64,000 nt of DNA, from the NCBI GenBank assembly GCA_029531795.1, contig JAPEIS010000003.1, positions 186,001-250,000 on the forward strand, written 5' to 3'. Source of the stretch: Sclerotinia nivalis. Lineage: Eukaryota; Ascomycota; Leotiomycetes; Helotiales; Sclerotiniaceae. Below, piece after piece: positions 24,301 through 36,252 of this stretch. The translations under genes were made by a program, and so were the position numbers. The notes under the pieces are model-generated. The model did no database searches. It saw nothing but the letters and a program-made list of their open reading frames with translations, and had not been told where the DNA came from. Position 1 is the stretch's first letter, and the number at the start of each line of letters is the position of its first letter.

Positions 24301-26187
24301 GGACGAAGGTTTGGTGATTATTTCGGTTTGAAATACCCACATAATCCAATTAACGAGTGTCCAAAATTATGATGCTGGCTTGGAAGTGGGTCGAAGAGTT
24401 GAATGTAAAGACTCGTCAATTAAATCGCCTCCGATGAACTTGGCGTCGAAGGATACTCTGGGGCATGTGGCTGCTGGCACGTTGCTTCTGCGTATGTATC
24501 CCTGGGTATACCGCTGCTTCCGTTGCTGCAATATTACTGGGATGCATCTGCAGTTGTTGTGCTTCACCCTCCGGTATGATGCTTGGGGAGGTTCATGTTC
24601 TTGATTGATGTGGATAAAGTGGCACACAACAACCTCAAAAGTTGGTAGTTGCTGTGTGCCGCTGGCTCAAGAAGTATATCCTTGTCCTGGAGAGGATTTT
24701 CAGTTCTAGGAAAGGCAAGAAGCTTTTTGGTCCTTTTAGAGCTCGGCCGAGAGGTACTCAAGATTGTAAAGGTTGCTGGTGTAAAAGTTGGTGGAGCTGT
24801 TTCGATTAGAAGAGCTCCTGCTGTGGCTCCAGCAGCCATCTGGCTTTCCTCGAGCTTTGCGGAGAAATGCTGGGGAGTCTATTAAATGCTGCAGCTCATT
24901 TAATTTAGTAAAAAGGCTACTGTTGCCGATCACCAAGCTTTCCTGTCTTTCTGGAGCTTCTGTAGAGAGATGTTGGAGATATTAATAGTTGCTCAATTGG
25001 TACAGAATCTATCTTGTCGTTCTTAGCCTCACAAGGGATTGGATTTCTAATGGGCGTTGCTGCTAATTTGCATTTAAGAGGCCGCTGCTGAGTCCTCTAG
25101 GATATCTATAGTAAAAGAGGTGGTTGTAATGTCAGGATTTGGTTTTCAAACAGCTCGATGTAGGTCGGCAAGGTAACAACTGTGTTAAAAGAGAACTTTC
25201 TGTATGAGTTTTGGAGTCCTTCTTTGACAAGCAATGAAGTTTTCATTTGGATTAAACCTATCCTACTCATTTTACTCATTAATAAAATGATTCATGGTTA
25301 TTTTGTTCAAACAGGATTTCAAATCAGATTTTAAACTCAGTCACTCTTTGTAGTCTACTACTTCCTTATCCGGACCTTATTGCTATTAAACCCAGGTTAG
25401 TTTTGTCCCTGCACATCCCCTGTCACCACATACCTGGTGAGGTACCTTGATTCAAATTACTAAAATTTATTTATTGCAAGCTGTTACAATATTCTCTTTC
25501 TCAACTTCTCCCTCCCACTACTACCACTATTTCCATTCTAATTCTTTATTCTAAGTCTATTGTCAAGTGCGCAAAACCTCTAATTTATCAAGCTCTCTCC
25601 TCAACTGATAAGATGAAAGTGCTACTATTAAGGCTTGACATACAGACAATCGCTCTGCTCTTTTGAGGTAAGATCGTACCCCAATCTCATTTCCCTTTCC
25701 TTCTCCATTGTCACCTCAACAAACCTGATGCTATCATGCAATTCTTGGAATCAAAAGCATGAGAGTCTTGAACTGAGGTCACATAATCGATTATTGTGTA
25801 CTATGTCCTTCGAACTTTACTCTCTTAACGTTCTATCCTGCTACAGCCTATATCTTGCTCTCCTCTTTATGATTTGAACAAAAATCAATTTAGAATACAA
25901 AATTACTAAACTATATTTATATTTATGTTTATATTTATACGATCATTTTATATCTAGCACACTATTCACTGAATCAAAAATAATCTACACGCTACCCCTT
26001 AATCCGATTCACTCCTTCCTCATATCCTTCCATCTTACACATCATTGATATTACCTTGGCTAATATTATCCACTGTCTACAGTATCTAGCCACCACCACC
26101 TCTCTATACAACCCCCAACATCAAATTCATTATATTTTGTACACCATCATCTTCTCTCTTACAGACCACGGTCCCGAATTCTCCGTC
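21387..26187. other. 4.8-kb gene desert with pyrimidine-rich end
   Basis: Longest gene-free stretch of the window. Apart from a cysteine-rich micro-ORF at 22295-22378, I find no gene. Frames at 23274-23507 (+, 77 codons) and 23647-23880 (-) lack any recognisable family. From about 25400 to 26180 the plus strand becomes markedly pyrimidine-rich, with repeated CTC, CCA and TTC, ending in CTCTTACAG just before the next gene. That is the usual look of a fungal promoter and spliced 5' leader. The long spacing suggests a large regulatory region for the gene starting at 26188. Confidence 0.5.
22295..22378 (+). CDS. Candidate cysteine-rich micro-peptide (27 aa)
   Basis: A short frame ATG...TAG encodes a 27-residue peptide beginning MCRTRGLCACQDLACA. 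It has four cysteines in the first 15 residues (C-x5-C-x-C-x4-C), then a short tail ending SFPE. About 107 bp upstream is a TATA-like AATATAAAAA (22181-22190). The interval between is pyrimidine/A-rich and free of other ATGs over the last 100 bp or so, like a real leader. The size and Cys-x-Cys recall fungal copper metallothioneins, but the spacing does not match a known one. It could equally be a chance frame. Confidence 0.25.
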   Translation: MCRTRGLCACQDLACASVPTLGKSFPE

Positions 26188-28477
26188 ATGGAGACTTATG
26201 GCAAGAAGAAGAAGACTCTAATGGGTTCGTTTGCTTCACTCAGGAACTCACAGTACAACAAATCAAAGAAGAATAGAGCCAACAAGAGAGGTCAGTTTAT
26301 CCATTCAAAAATCATTTTCTCCCATCCAAAAGGTCAATCCAAATAATTCTACTCAGCTTTTGTCACTTCAATTATCCCTGCACCTCCAACCATGCTCTGG
26401 CATTTAGCAAACAGTCTGGCAAAACCAACACAACCCCAAGGGATTTTATTGGAGATGATTTGAATGCCATATCATTTACTCGCCTCAATTGTGGCTTGCC
26501 TCAACTTTGAAATTACGCTAATATGAGATTATCAACAGAGTCAAACACGCGCCAATTATCAGCTTTTCACCCAACATCCGACATTGAAAAACAGGTTTCC
26601 GTCGAAGAAGGCCCGAATGAGGAGGAAAATGGGTTGGCAGAGGAGCCTGTCATCAATCAACCACACAATACGACTACAACCATTGAGAATACTCTACCAC
26701 AATTGCCTAGTCTCAATTTTAGTGAAAAAGAGATGTGGATTGCGGGAAAGGGCACTGCTACGGAAGCCAATAACTCTAACGTTGATTGCCATACGGGAAA
26801 GGCTTCATCCCACACAAGAAAGAACTCTGCACCTCCTATTCCGAGAAAGTCATCCAAGAGACAGTCGGCGTTAACTAAGACAGCTCGCCGTAGGAGCCCA
26901 ACAAAAGACTCTCAAACTCGAAGATTTCCCAAGGAACCAATCAGTCGAGTATTGAACGGTTTCAACGAGAAATCCCATCCAGCTGTTAGCCCGTCAGATC
27001 CTAATGCTATAAATGCTTCGGTTGCGCAGACATTAAAGGCAATGGAAGAGCTCAAGCCCGGATCAACGAACACATTGGTCGTTGAAAAAAAGCGACGCTT
27101 AAAGGCTGGAGCCTTTTTGAAGGTTAAGAACGTTTTGCAAGGAAGTTTTCGTCGTCGAAAGAACGATATCAGCCAAGGAGATTCCTTGGTTAACCCCGCT
27201 CTCGTCGTCACGCCACAGATTCAAGAGCACGTCCTTAGACGCTCGGAATCTGTTAGCGATATCGACCTAAGACTGAATGAAGGTAAATTTACTTCAAGTC
27301 TCTCTTCTAATTAGCATTGGCGGTGCTAACTTTTCCAATAGTGCAAAATCTGAAGGACAGTGCAAAGCTTCAAAATTTAACAGGAAATCCTATAATTCAC
27401 AGAAAACCAATTAACACTGACGGGAGATCCTTCCACAGCCAGCAGTCAGCATTGACAGACCCGTTTACAGAGCCGCCAAGTTCGAGTGATCAAACCATGC
27501 CTCCTTCCACTTTTAATAGTCAGATGCTTGGGATTGGATCCTTGCCAGAATTTTCAAGTCCTCCTCGTACAAACAAGGTTTCATCTCACCGAAATAACAA
27601 AGGCTTCGACGATCTGGACTCTTTACTTACCTCGAGTCCTTTGGCCCAATCCACTCCCAGACTGCGACTGGAGTGCAACCATACCGATCCGGACAGAAGC
27701 AGAAGAATGCAGAAGGTGGACGCAGGATCTCCATCTGTCCTCGATCACGATGCTTTTATTGAAAACAGCCAGGTTTATCAAGGTATGCTCGCTGATAGTC
27801 CAGTCAAAGTCAAAGATCAAAATCAACCTGAGCATCTTCGAAACTTAGTACAGCAGGTCGGAATGCTAAGAGAGAAGACTGTTAACAATTTTGTCGCCGC
27901 CGTCCAAACCTTATCTGGATCCACGAGCGATTCAGGCTTTGCCCCTCTCAATCGGAAGTGGAAGAAGAACCCTTCCCCAAGTAAGGCACGACTAGAAGAA
28001 TTGAGCAGAAATCTTCCATATTTCCCTGAGCCAGAGCCTATTCTTTATCGTGCCCACAAGCACAAAGATAGTAATGACATTCACAAGGCAACTTTTGCTT
28101 TGCGGGAAAAGCGTAAGAATGATAATCAAGAAAACAAGGAGCTCTTAGAAGGACTGCTCACTTCAGATGAGGAGAGTCAAGACAGCGAGGAGAGTGAGGA
28201 TACAGAGCAGAGTTTCCCTCGGAAAGCTAATATGTTAACAAGAGCTTCCACATCTTTGCCACTTATCAATTTATCGTCTAGACCAATATCCGCAAGCCAG
28301 TCATCACCAACCCTTGGTGTTGAGGGTTTGGAGGTAAGAGCTTCTGTTCAACCTAGAAACATCATGGATCAGGACGATTCAATGATGGATCTGGATGAAT
28401 TACAGTTAGTTACACCACCACTTCCAACCCAATCCTTTCATAGCAATGAGAGCTGTGACGACCTTATCGCTTTCTAA
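26188..28477 (+). CDS. Disordered orphan protein, function unknown
   Basis: Model: exons 26188..26290, 26539..27282 and 27342..28477, giving 660 aa. The first exon encodes a very basic start (METYGKKKKTLMGSF, then SKKNRANKR). It is joined by a 248-nt intron with a CTAAT branch and CAACAG acceptor; a shorter form could begin at the ATG at 26523. The body is largely low-complexity and probably disordered: Ser/Thr/Pro-rich with basic clusters (KKRRLKAGAFLKVKN, SFRRRKND) that could bind nucleic acid or direct nuclear import. A more ordered block is EHLRNLVQQVGMLREKTVNNF, possibly a short helix or coiled coil. An acidic SDEESQDSEESEDTE stretch precedes the Asp-rich C-terminus. No known domain recognised. 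The very long upstream region and leader suggest complex regulation. Confidence 0.72.
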
Positions 28478-28890
28478 GATATAAACCTTTTACTTACTAA
28501 CGAATGGATATCAGATGGGACGAAACTATGTATGATGTCGGCATGAGGCATTTCTAGAACCCAATCGACCCAAGATTTCCTATACCTTCACATGATTCAG
28601 ACTACACATTGTTGTTGCGATACCCTATAATTTCTTGGGAGTTTTATCTGGATTCGAACTTGCGTTTTTATTACCTGGTTCATCCTTCATGCTATGAATT
28701 TCTTATGCTTTTGTTTCTTTTTCTCTCGAGCTGTGTAGCAAACGCTCTTGCTTGAAGGATTGATCAACTCAACATTGGTAGCATTTGTGCTTCCAAGAGC
28801 TATTCTTTGAGCTGATGGCCTTATTACAGCCCTGCTTTTACTGTGTTGTGGTACTTTGCTCATATGTTTGGGGGATAATAATGGATTGTT

Positions 28891-28914
28891 TCGATACGAT
28901 ACGATACGATACGA
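28891..28914. repeat. (CGATA)n microsatellite
   Basis: About four and a half perfect copies of the 5-bp unit CGATA downstream of the orphan protein gene. Confidence 0.85.
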
Positions 28915-29560
28915 TGAATGAATGACCTGGGATGATATATATGAACTTGTTTCTGCTTTTTGATGGATTTTTTTGGTGCTTTGTACGATTATATACTGCG
29001 TGGTAGGACGAGAATGTGGATTAATGGTGTGGATGAATGAGCAATTTGCATTTCACATCTTGTTTGTTCGGACGGGAATAGGAATAATGTCGTAGATGGA
29101 TAATCGGTTCAAAGGAAAAATGGGAGGATATACTAAAGAATTGTAAGAGCGTGGGAGGATATTACGATAGATGGAATCATGATGTGACAGGAGGAGATTG
29201 ATTGTATAGGATCTGGTCTTCTTTGCCCGACGAAGTTTCTCGTTATGAGATTTTCATTGATCATTCATGCAGGGGATGAGATGAGGTTTGGTAACATGAT
29301 GGATGGCTGTTATTGGACCCAACTCACTTACGGAAGATGATAAATAGGCTTACAAACAGGAAGGGTTTACTTCAACACTATTTGCGTTATGTTCTTGATT
29401 TTCGACAGGTTCATTTATCTTATATGGTTACTGCATGGCATGATGTGAAACTATGGCTGGTATCTCCACGAGGGAAACTTACTCGGGTTGCATCACAGTA
29501 CATAGATAGGCAGAAGGAATTCAAACATCTGATTTGCTAGAAAATATAGTTCATGAAATG

Positions 29561-29583
29561 ATATATATATATATATATATATA
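29561..29583. repeat. (TA)n microsatellite
   Basis: Uninterrupted AT dinucleotide repeat of about 11 units. Confidence 0.9.
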
Positions 29584-29719
29584 GTGTAATGTGACACCTA
29601 CGAGATGTTAAATCCCAACATACCAAACTCGCATATCCTGTTGAAGGACAAAACACTGAAATCAAAAAATCACAAAACTAGACACAAGGAAACCTCCTCC
29701 CAATCGTCCCCTCGAAAAT

Positions 29720-30643
29720 CTACAAAGTATCTCCACCCATCTCCCCGCTCATCTCCCTACTCGTTACACCTCTACGTCCATTTGCTTCTCCCTGTCCATC
29801 AATTCCTCCATTTAACTTCTCTCCATTGAGCCCATTCACCTTTCCCCCATTAACACCCTTCCCTCCATTCTTCATCACGTCCCCATTCCCATTCCCATTC
29901 CCGTATTTCCCCTCCCCCAAAGATCCCGCATCCCTCTCCTCCAACGCCCGTCGAATATGTCCACTCAACCACTTCCCCTCCAAAGCTCGAGAACTCATCT
30001 GTCCCGCTCCACTTATCTCTCCTACACAAGAGGCAGTCCCACAGTTACAGGAAAAGGATTGCGACATGCGCCATTCGGTGGATGGGTAGAAGAATGTTAG
30101 TTCTTGGCCCGGGGTGAGGCCCGTGTGGGAGGTGAGGATGGTGTGGTTTTGGACGTCGAAGATCTGTGGGGTTTTGGATGGATGGTTAGATGGGGGTTGG
30201 GGGGAGGGGGAGGGGGAGGATTAGGATTAGTGGGAGGTGGTGGGAGGTGGTGGGGGTGGGGGTGAAATAATGTATTTTTACGTACGAGAGAGGGTTCACA
30301 GGAATGGTTAATGTATAATAAATCGGAATTGAGGTTCAAATGCGTATTGGTATCTGTCTGTACAGTTGCATAAGTAGCTTCCGGGGCAGCAGTACAAGGG
30401 GGAAATTCCTGGATCAATATGCTTGGTTAGTTATTACTCATTATTCTTCTTTTTTCATATAGAAAAAGTATTTCTGTATGTATTTTTGGAGGTTAAAACT
30501 ACCATTTTTGCAAATACGGCGTAAGGGGGAAGAGAAACCCTGGAGATGGATTTCGTGGTGTACCCGTTTTTGTCCTCGCCGTAGATTACTTCTTGGATGT
30601 GTGGGTGAGAGGGTTGGGACCAGAATGGTTTGACGGGTGCCAT
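29720..30643 (-). CDS. Small SET-domain protein
   Basis: Exons are 30643..30503, 30408..30286 and 30163..29720, giving 235 aa. SET domains transfer methyl groups from S-adenosylmethionine to lysine. Visible SET features are the DLLYINHSCEPSL motif (the NHxCxP of the cofactor/substrate knot), then ELTFFYPSTEW (the LTFDY-type motif). A post-SET cysteine cluster SFSCNCGTASCVG follows. The N-terminal SET half is very short (MAPVKPFWSQ start; SRVSLPPYAVFAKM), so this is a minimal SET protein like other poorly studied fungal ones. The tail after about residue 170 is a Gly/Asn/Lys low-complexity run (repeated NG, GGK and GLNG units) with no clear role. Both introns restore the frame exactly. The methylation target is unknown, and whether the short N-half is active is uncertain. 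Confidence 0.82.
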
Positions 30644-32115
30644 TTTTTAGGTTGGGTTTGGTTTTTGGGAGGGGGGTTTTGTTGGAGGGTGTTTGTTTGT
30701 GGCCGGATTGGGAAATTTTGAGGTTATTAATGGTGGGGTTGGGTGGTGGGTGGGATTGTGGTTTGATGGTTTGATAATCGCTTCTTTCAAGATGGGTGGA
30801 ATGTATATCTAAGAATTTCTTTTTGACAATCTGTCTTGACAATCTTTTGTGTTGGATTTGTTGTATCGAGTAGAAAGGAAGAAAGACAGAAAGAATACCT
30901 GTAGAAAGATAAAGGAGAAAAAGAAATATCTTATTATCCTCAAAACCAAGCTTGGTCCCGTACCTACCATTAACGAGTAGCTAGCGAGCTCCAGCTTATC
31001 CCATCCTCCGAGAATTCATCGGCCAGAAGGATCTTTTCCTCTTTGCAAATATAAATACAAATGACACATATCCCACGTTGACCAAGCATATCAAAACGTT
31101 CGATGCATCATCCATCATCCATGGCCAGTAGAAACCACGGAGTATAAAAAATCCAATTCCATTACCTCATGGGAATCAAGATTGCAAAAGCCCTACGCGC
31201 ATCACGATGCATCATGCAAGGTACCGAGTACGTATGAAGTACGAAGTCCTGTACTACTGTACTACTGTACGAGTACCCGCCTTTTTCGCAAAGCCGAGTG
31301 TAGAGATGTGTGCCGAGGTATTGAGGGATGGGATGGGATGGAGATGGAGGGAGGTGGAGTGGGAGAATTCATCAGCATGGCATGGTGGGTCAGGGTCAGG
31401 GTCACGTTGGTTGCATAGATTTTGTGGTTTTAGTAATCAAGGCTTTTTGAATTTGGGTTTCAGGAGGGAACGAGAGGTAAGGAAGGAAAGAAAGGGGATG
31501 TTGAGGATATATTTATCTTTATAGCTGCATGTCTTTCTGTGCAGAAGCGGGGTACAAATCATGGGGTTACAATACAAGATGCATTATGTAAGCACCTTTT
31601 ATCATCATCTCTGTTGGGAATATTTTCTTAACCTTGGCATTTTGTATCTTTCGAAGTTTCGATTGTTTCCATTCAAGGGAAGAATAAAACACCCCTCATC
31701 GACTATGAGATGATATTGAAATATGCACTTGGTACCTAGAGCATTAGATGTAAGGCTCAACTAATCAACACCCATTGCTTAATGAGTCTACGTCATATTC
31801 AGTGACATTATTGTATTTCGGAAAAGTGCTCCTGTTGATGCATAGCAAAAGTTTACAGCTGTCATACATTATCTAGGTAGGTATTCAATGTAGGTCGTTT
31901 ATATTTGAACAACACATTTATAAGATAAGTTGGAGCTCTCTTCCTACTTTCTCTCTATCAACTTCCCCCAATCTCCTCATCCTTCACTCATAAATCTTCA
32001 ATATCAATACGTAGCTACCCCAGTGCAGATTCAAGCAGAGCAGCCATGGAAATCACAAGGGCGAGTCATCGTGATTCTTTATTCCAATAATCCAAACTCT
32101 TCTAACAATCCACAG
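30644..32115. other. Intergenic, GTAC-rich patch
   Basis: About 1.4 kb holding the SET gene promoter and the upstream flank of the 6PGDH-like gene. Near 31220-31275 there is a dense set of GTAC/AGTAC short repeats (GTACTACTGTACTACTGTACGAGTAC). No gene is supported. Confidence 0.5.
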
Positions 32116-33614
32116 GTAGGAATGATAGGAGCCGGTTCCATGGGAGGAGGAATGAGTCTCCTCCTGGCCGAAAATGTAATTTCAGTCTCCATCAACGACC
32201 CCTCCACCTCCACAGTCGATTCCCTCATTCAATCCGCCAAAGATCAAAATATCACATCGGGAACCCTGTCCAAACACAGCGAATATAAATCTCTTATCGA
32301 TTCTCTCTCTTCTCCAAGAGTCATCTTCTTTTCCTTGCCGCATGGAAATGTAGGTGATACTGTTGTTGAGGGGCTTCATCCGTATCTCGAGAAAGGTGAT
32401 ATAATAATTGATTGCTCGAATGAGAATTGGCTTAATACACAGAGGAGACAGGAGAAATTGATCGCACAGGGTGCATATTACATAGGATCTGGTGTATCCG
32501 GAGGCTATCAAGCTGCACGACGAGGGCCTAGTATGTGTCCTGGAGGTCAAGAACAAGCATTGGATATCGTCATGCCGTTATTAAAAATAATTGCCGCGAA
32601 AGCAAGTGATGGAACACCATGCGTAGCGAGGATTCGAGATGGTGGCGCGGGACATTATGTCAAGATGATTCATAATGGTATTGAACATGGAATGATGAGC
32701 GCGATTAGTGAAGCTTGGACTTTTATGAATAAACATTTGGGAATGAAATATGATGAGATTGGTAAGGTATTTGAGAAGTGGTATGTTTTCCACTTACTAC
32801 TTCGATGTCTTGTCGAATGCAGACAATGAATGAATGAATGAATGAATGCTAGTACTAACTGTAACGGAAAAATACCTTCCTCATCCAAATCGGTGCAGAC
32901 ATCTGCGGACAAAAAGATAAATCCGGGAACCACGTTCTAACCGATGTACAAGACAAAGTAGTACAAGACACCGACAATTCCGAAGGCACAGGAATCTGGT
33001 CCAACACCCAAGCGACATCTCTCCACGTTCCGGCTCCTACCCTCTCCACTACCTCCGCATCGTCTCCGCCTATCGCGGACACAGACACACGTGCACAAAG
33101 CCTTCCACGATTCCTTCAAACCCTGCCGCATCACCATGAAAGACGCGCACGAGAAAGAAAACATCAAAGAAGATCTACGACAAGCAGTTTATACCACCTG
33201 TCTCGCGTCACACATTCAAGGCATGAACATCATCACCAAAGCCAACCATCAAAACAAATGGAACATAAATTTCACCAACATCGTCCAAATCTGGCGCGCA
33301 GGCTGCATAATCCAAAGTCCACAAATCTCCACCCTCCTCTCTCAAATCTACTCTCCCCATCCCACTCCACTTCCTCCACCCCCGACCCCCTCTCCGCGCC
33401 CTCGATAATATCTGCCCTCACAACGGGTTTCGCACCCCTCAAACGCACCACATCACTCAGCGTACACTACAACGCCATAACACCCAGCATGTCAGCTACG
33501 CTCGAATATCTAAAGTATACCGGCAACATGGAGTTACCGACGCAGTTTTACGAGGCGGAGCTGAATTATTTTGGGAGGCATATGTTTGAGAGTAAGAGGT
33601 TTGATGAGAAGTGA
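32116..33614 (+). pseudogene. 6-phosphogluconate dehydrogenase-like (beta-hydroxyacid dehydrogenase family), multiply frameshifted
   Basis: The N-terminal Rossmann half is intact from 32116 to 32780. It has VGMIGAGSMGGGMS, VIFFSLPHGNVGD, DIIIDCSNENW, SGVSGGYQAARRGP and GGAGHYVKMIHNGIEHGMM with the catalytic Lys-His-Asn set. A clear donor (GTATGT at 32781) follows. The C-terminal half continues recognisably but in changing frames: FLIQIGADICGQKDKSG at 32877; LHYLRIVSAYRGHR around 33044-33085; VHKAFHDSFKPC from 33091 on, through NINFTNIVQIWRAGCIIQS; then ISALTTGFAPLKR and TPSMSATLEYLKYTGNME to a normal end. Each frame change equals the loss of one base. They lie at about 32857-32877, 33046, 33086 and 33361, three of them next to C or A runs. 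No good in-frame ATG precedes the Rossmann start. This is a recent pseudogene unless the changes are base-calling errors. Confidence 0.78.
32825..32848. repeat. (AATG)n microsatellite
   Basis: About six copies of a 4-bp unit (ATGA/AATG) inside the predicted intron of the 6PGDH-like pseudogene. Confidence 0.85.
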
Positions 33615-34839
33615 GAAGGGAATAGCATACTCGTATATGGAATGAATAAATACATGAAGAAGTTCGTATTGGAATAATACGGGAAGTTTTTAATTATTAA
33701 TTTTTAAAGATTTACTTGAATTCACACCACTTTCCCATAAATTCTTGAGTTGTGAAGTAATATTATTTAAACAGAGTACTTATTTATACTTACACATATA
33801 CAGTACCTAGCGTAGGTAAACGCACTCGTAATTAAGCAATATCGATGTTCTCCGCATACACATATTAGATTTCACATGACTGATGTTAAAAGGAAGGACA
33901 TCTTCATTTCAACAAAATTGTATGAAACAGACACCACCCATCACGACCGAACCCAATTCATGTTAACTTTGGAAACCTTTTGATTACTTGTTCATTCATC
34001 TCTGAAGTGTCTTATCACACCATGCACCACCCGTCCGTCATCCCGCACTACTATCTTGTCTTTCCACTGCCACTTTATACCATCTGAACATCAGTACAGT
34101 TCAATCACCTTACACCTCCCCACACCTTCCCGCCCCACAAATCTTCTCCATCCATATACTACCCAAATCTACCATCTCATTCTTATACTCCTTTTTCCGA
34201 TTCCTTCTCCTCCGAATCGCACCACTTCCCACTGCTCACCTGACTACCCACATCCTCCAACTACCCCAAAAGCCCTAAATCACGGGTATAGCAAAATGAC
34301 AAAAATGCACCACGACCTTGCCCACCACCCATTGCATGAAAAAAACCCAGCCCTGACACTGACAATGAGAATAGTATACAAGGAATATTACCACCACACT
34401 TATGACATCCCCCTTCCCTCCCTTTCTCCTTCCCCATATCGCCCCAAAATTGCCTGTTACCCCATCACAATTCGCCATTCCCTTTAGCAAAAAGAAGCAA
34501 AAAGTTTGACAAAACGCCAAGTAGGTATGTAAGAGAGTTATGTAGAAACTGATCTGTGCGCCAACGCTTGTAAATATAGACTTTGTGCATTTCTCCACCT
34601 GTGAAAAAACGCATGAAACTAAATAGATAATAATGTGACAATGACTGACAGCTTCATCATAAAGCTGATGATTAACCAAAAAGACAGAGTGTATTTTAGA
34701 TGGTTGATATGTGTTGTCGGATGAAAGTATAAGTCTAGCTCGAGGTTTGCCAACATCTTGTTGACTCATTTTCTCTTATCTTTGGGCATTAAAGGTGAGA
34801 TAATATTAAGGGGCAATTCGTCTAGCGTTAGCAAGACGA
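33615..34839. other. Intergenic, C-rich in its middle
   Basis: About 1.2 kb between convergent genes. The frame at 34056-34487 (+) is Pro/His/Thr-rich, with no conserved-looking segment. It reads like pyrimidine-rich non-coding DNA. Nothing else is supported. Confidence 0.5.
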
Positions 34840-36187
34840 TCAAGCAGGGTTTCCTTTTTGTCTCTTCGTTATTCGTGGACTAGGCTTGACATTGTTCTTG
34901 CCTGTCCCATTTACTTGTCCGTCTTCTTCGGCCTTTACTGTACTTGGTCTTCTTCGTTTGTTACTCGCATTAGGGCTGGTGTTTGCGCTTGGGCCACTTG
35001 ACGTAGTTCCATGCTGACTCGGTTGGAGCTGCATTCCTGGAGCTTGAGCTGGACTTCCACCCATGTGTGGTGATCCTTCCGGTAACTGTAAGTGTGTAGC
35101 TGCGGGAGAGGCACCAATTGGAAAGTTATTTATCCCCGGTGTTCGTGGACCCGAAGGATTTTGCTGAACACCGTTGGTTCCACTAGAACTTACTTGCGCA
35201 ACATACGAATCCAAGGCGTCATATGGCGAAAGTCCTGGATTTGAATGCGAGAACTGGAATAGAGGGTTCATTTGACCCAAAACCTCGACAAGCTAGAATT
35301 GTTAGAGACTGGTACGCTTGAGAAGTGAGAGACAAGACATACCTCAAGATACCGAAACACTGCAGGAGTGATTCCAAAATTAACTTTTAGTTTCGTTTCC
35401 GGTAGATCGAAATCGGGAGGGGCATTTGGTGGGGACTTCATCATCTTTTGCTTCTTCTTGTTCATTTCAGGCGATGGTTTGCCATCTGGTCCAGTATTCA
35501 TGGTTTTCCACTCTTTTCCCCAATTATGAAGTGGCCTTGCAGCTTCTAAAGCCATGCTACGCGGAACATACTCTTCGTGATTACTAGTCACGAAATCAAG
35601 TAGCTCGAGCTTTTGCTCTCCATCAAAATGAGCACGTAGTGTGCCATTTGCAACCAACTGAATCTAATTAGCACAAGAAATTTAGAGCTAAAGGGTTTAG
35701 TTTATGACTTACGTGAGAGCCGTTTTCAAACCAGTAGACGAAGCTTGAGGTTTGACTTTCAATGTAGTGAGCATTGAGCGGCAATTCCTTTTCAGTTCCT
35801 TTCTCCAATATCATCTGCATGTTTTTAATGCCACTTTCGAAATGAGTATGGAAATATCTCGGAAGTGCGGGAGATGTTATCTCGTACTGCTTGTTTGATT
35901 TCTCATCGGTAACGAATACGGAATGACGTAAAACTCCTGCCCGAGAGAAGAATCGATCCACAAAGCTTCCCCAATATCCCAAATCATCTTTTTGTTTCGT
36001 GGCCTCAGCAGCCAGCCGCGGAGTACCATTCGCCATATAAGCAGATAATGGCTTGGTAACCTTGCAAAAGCCACTAAGATGATCACTAAATTGCGCTAAC
36101 CGCATTAGACATTGCCCCTTTAATTTATCTCCTTGTCTTGCCGCTTGTTGCTGTTGTTGTAACATTACGGCAGCATGCTGTTGCTGC

Positions 36188-36252
<65 letters not shown>

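Larger units (their letters stand above)
28478..29719. other. Intergenic with two microsatellites
   Basis: About 1.24 kb between convergent genes. It contains a (GATAC)n run near 28891-28914 and a (TA)n run at 29561-29583. No gene is supported. Confidence 0.55.

Noticed and set aside
34056..34487. 143-codon plus-strand frame
   Set aside because: His/Pro/Thr-rich translation of a pyrimidine-rich tract with no conserved block; more likely non-coding.
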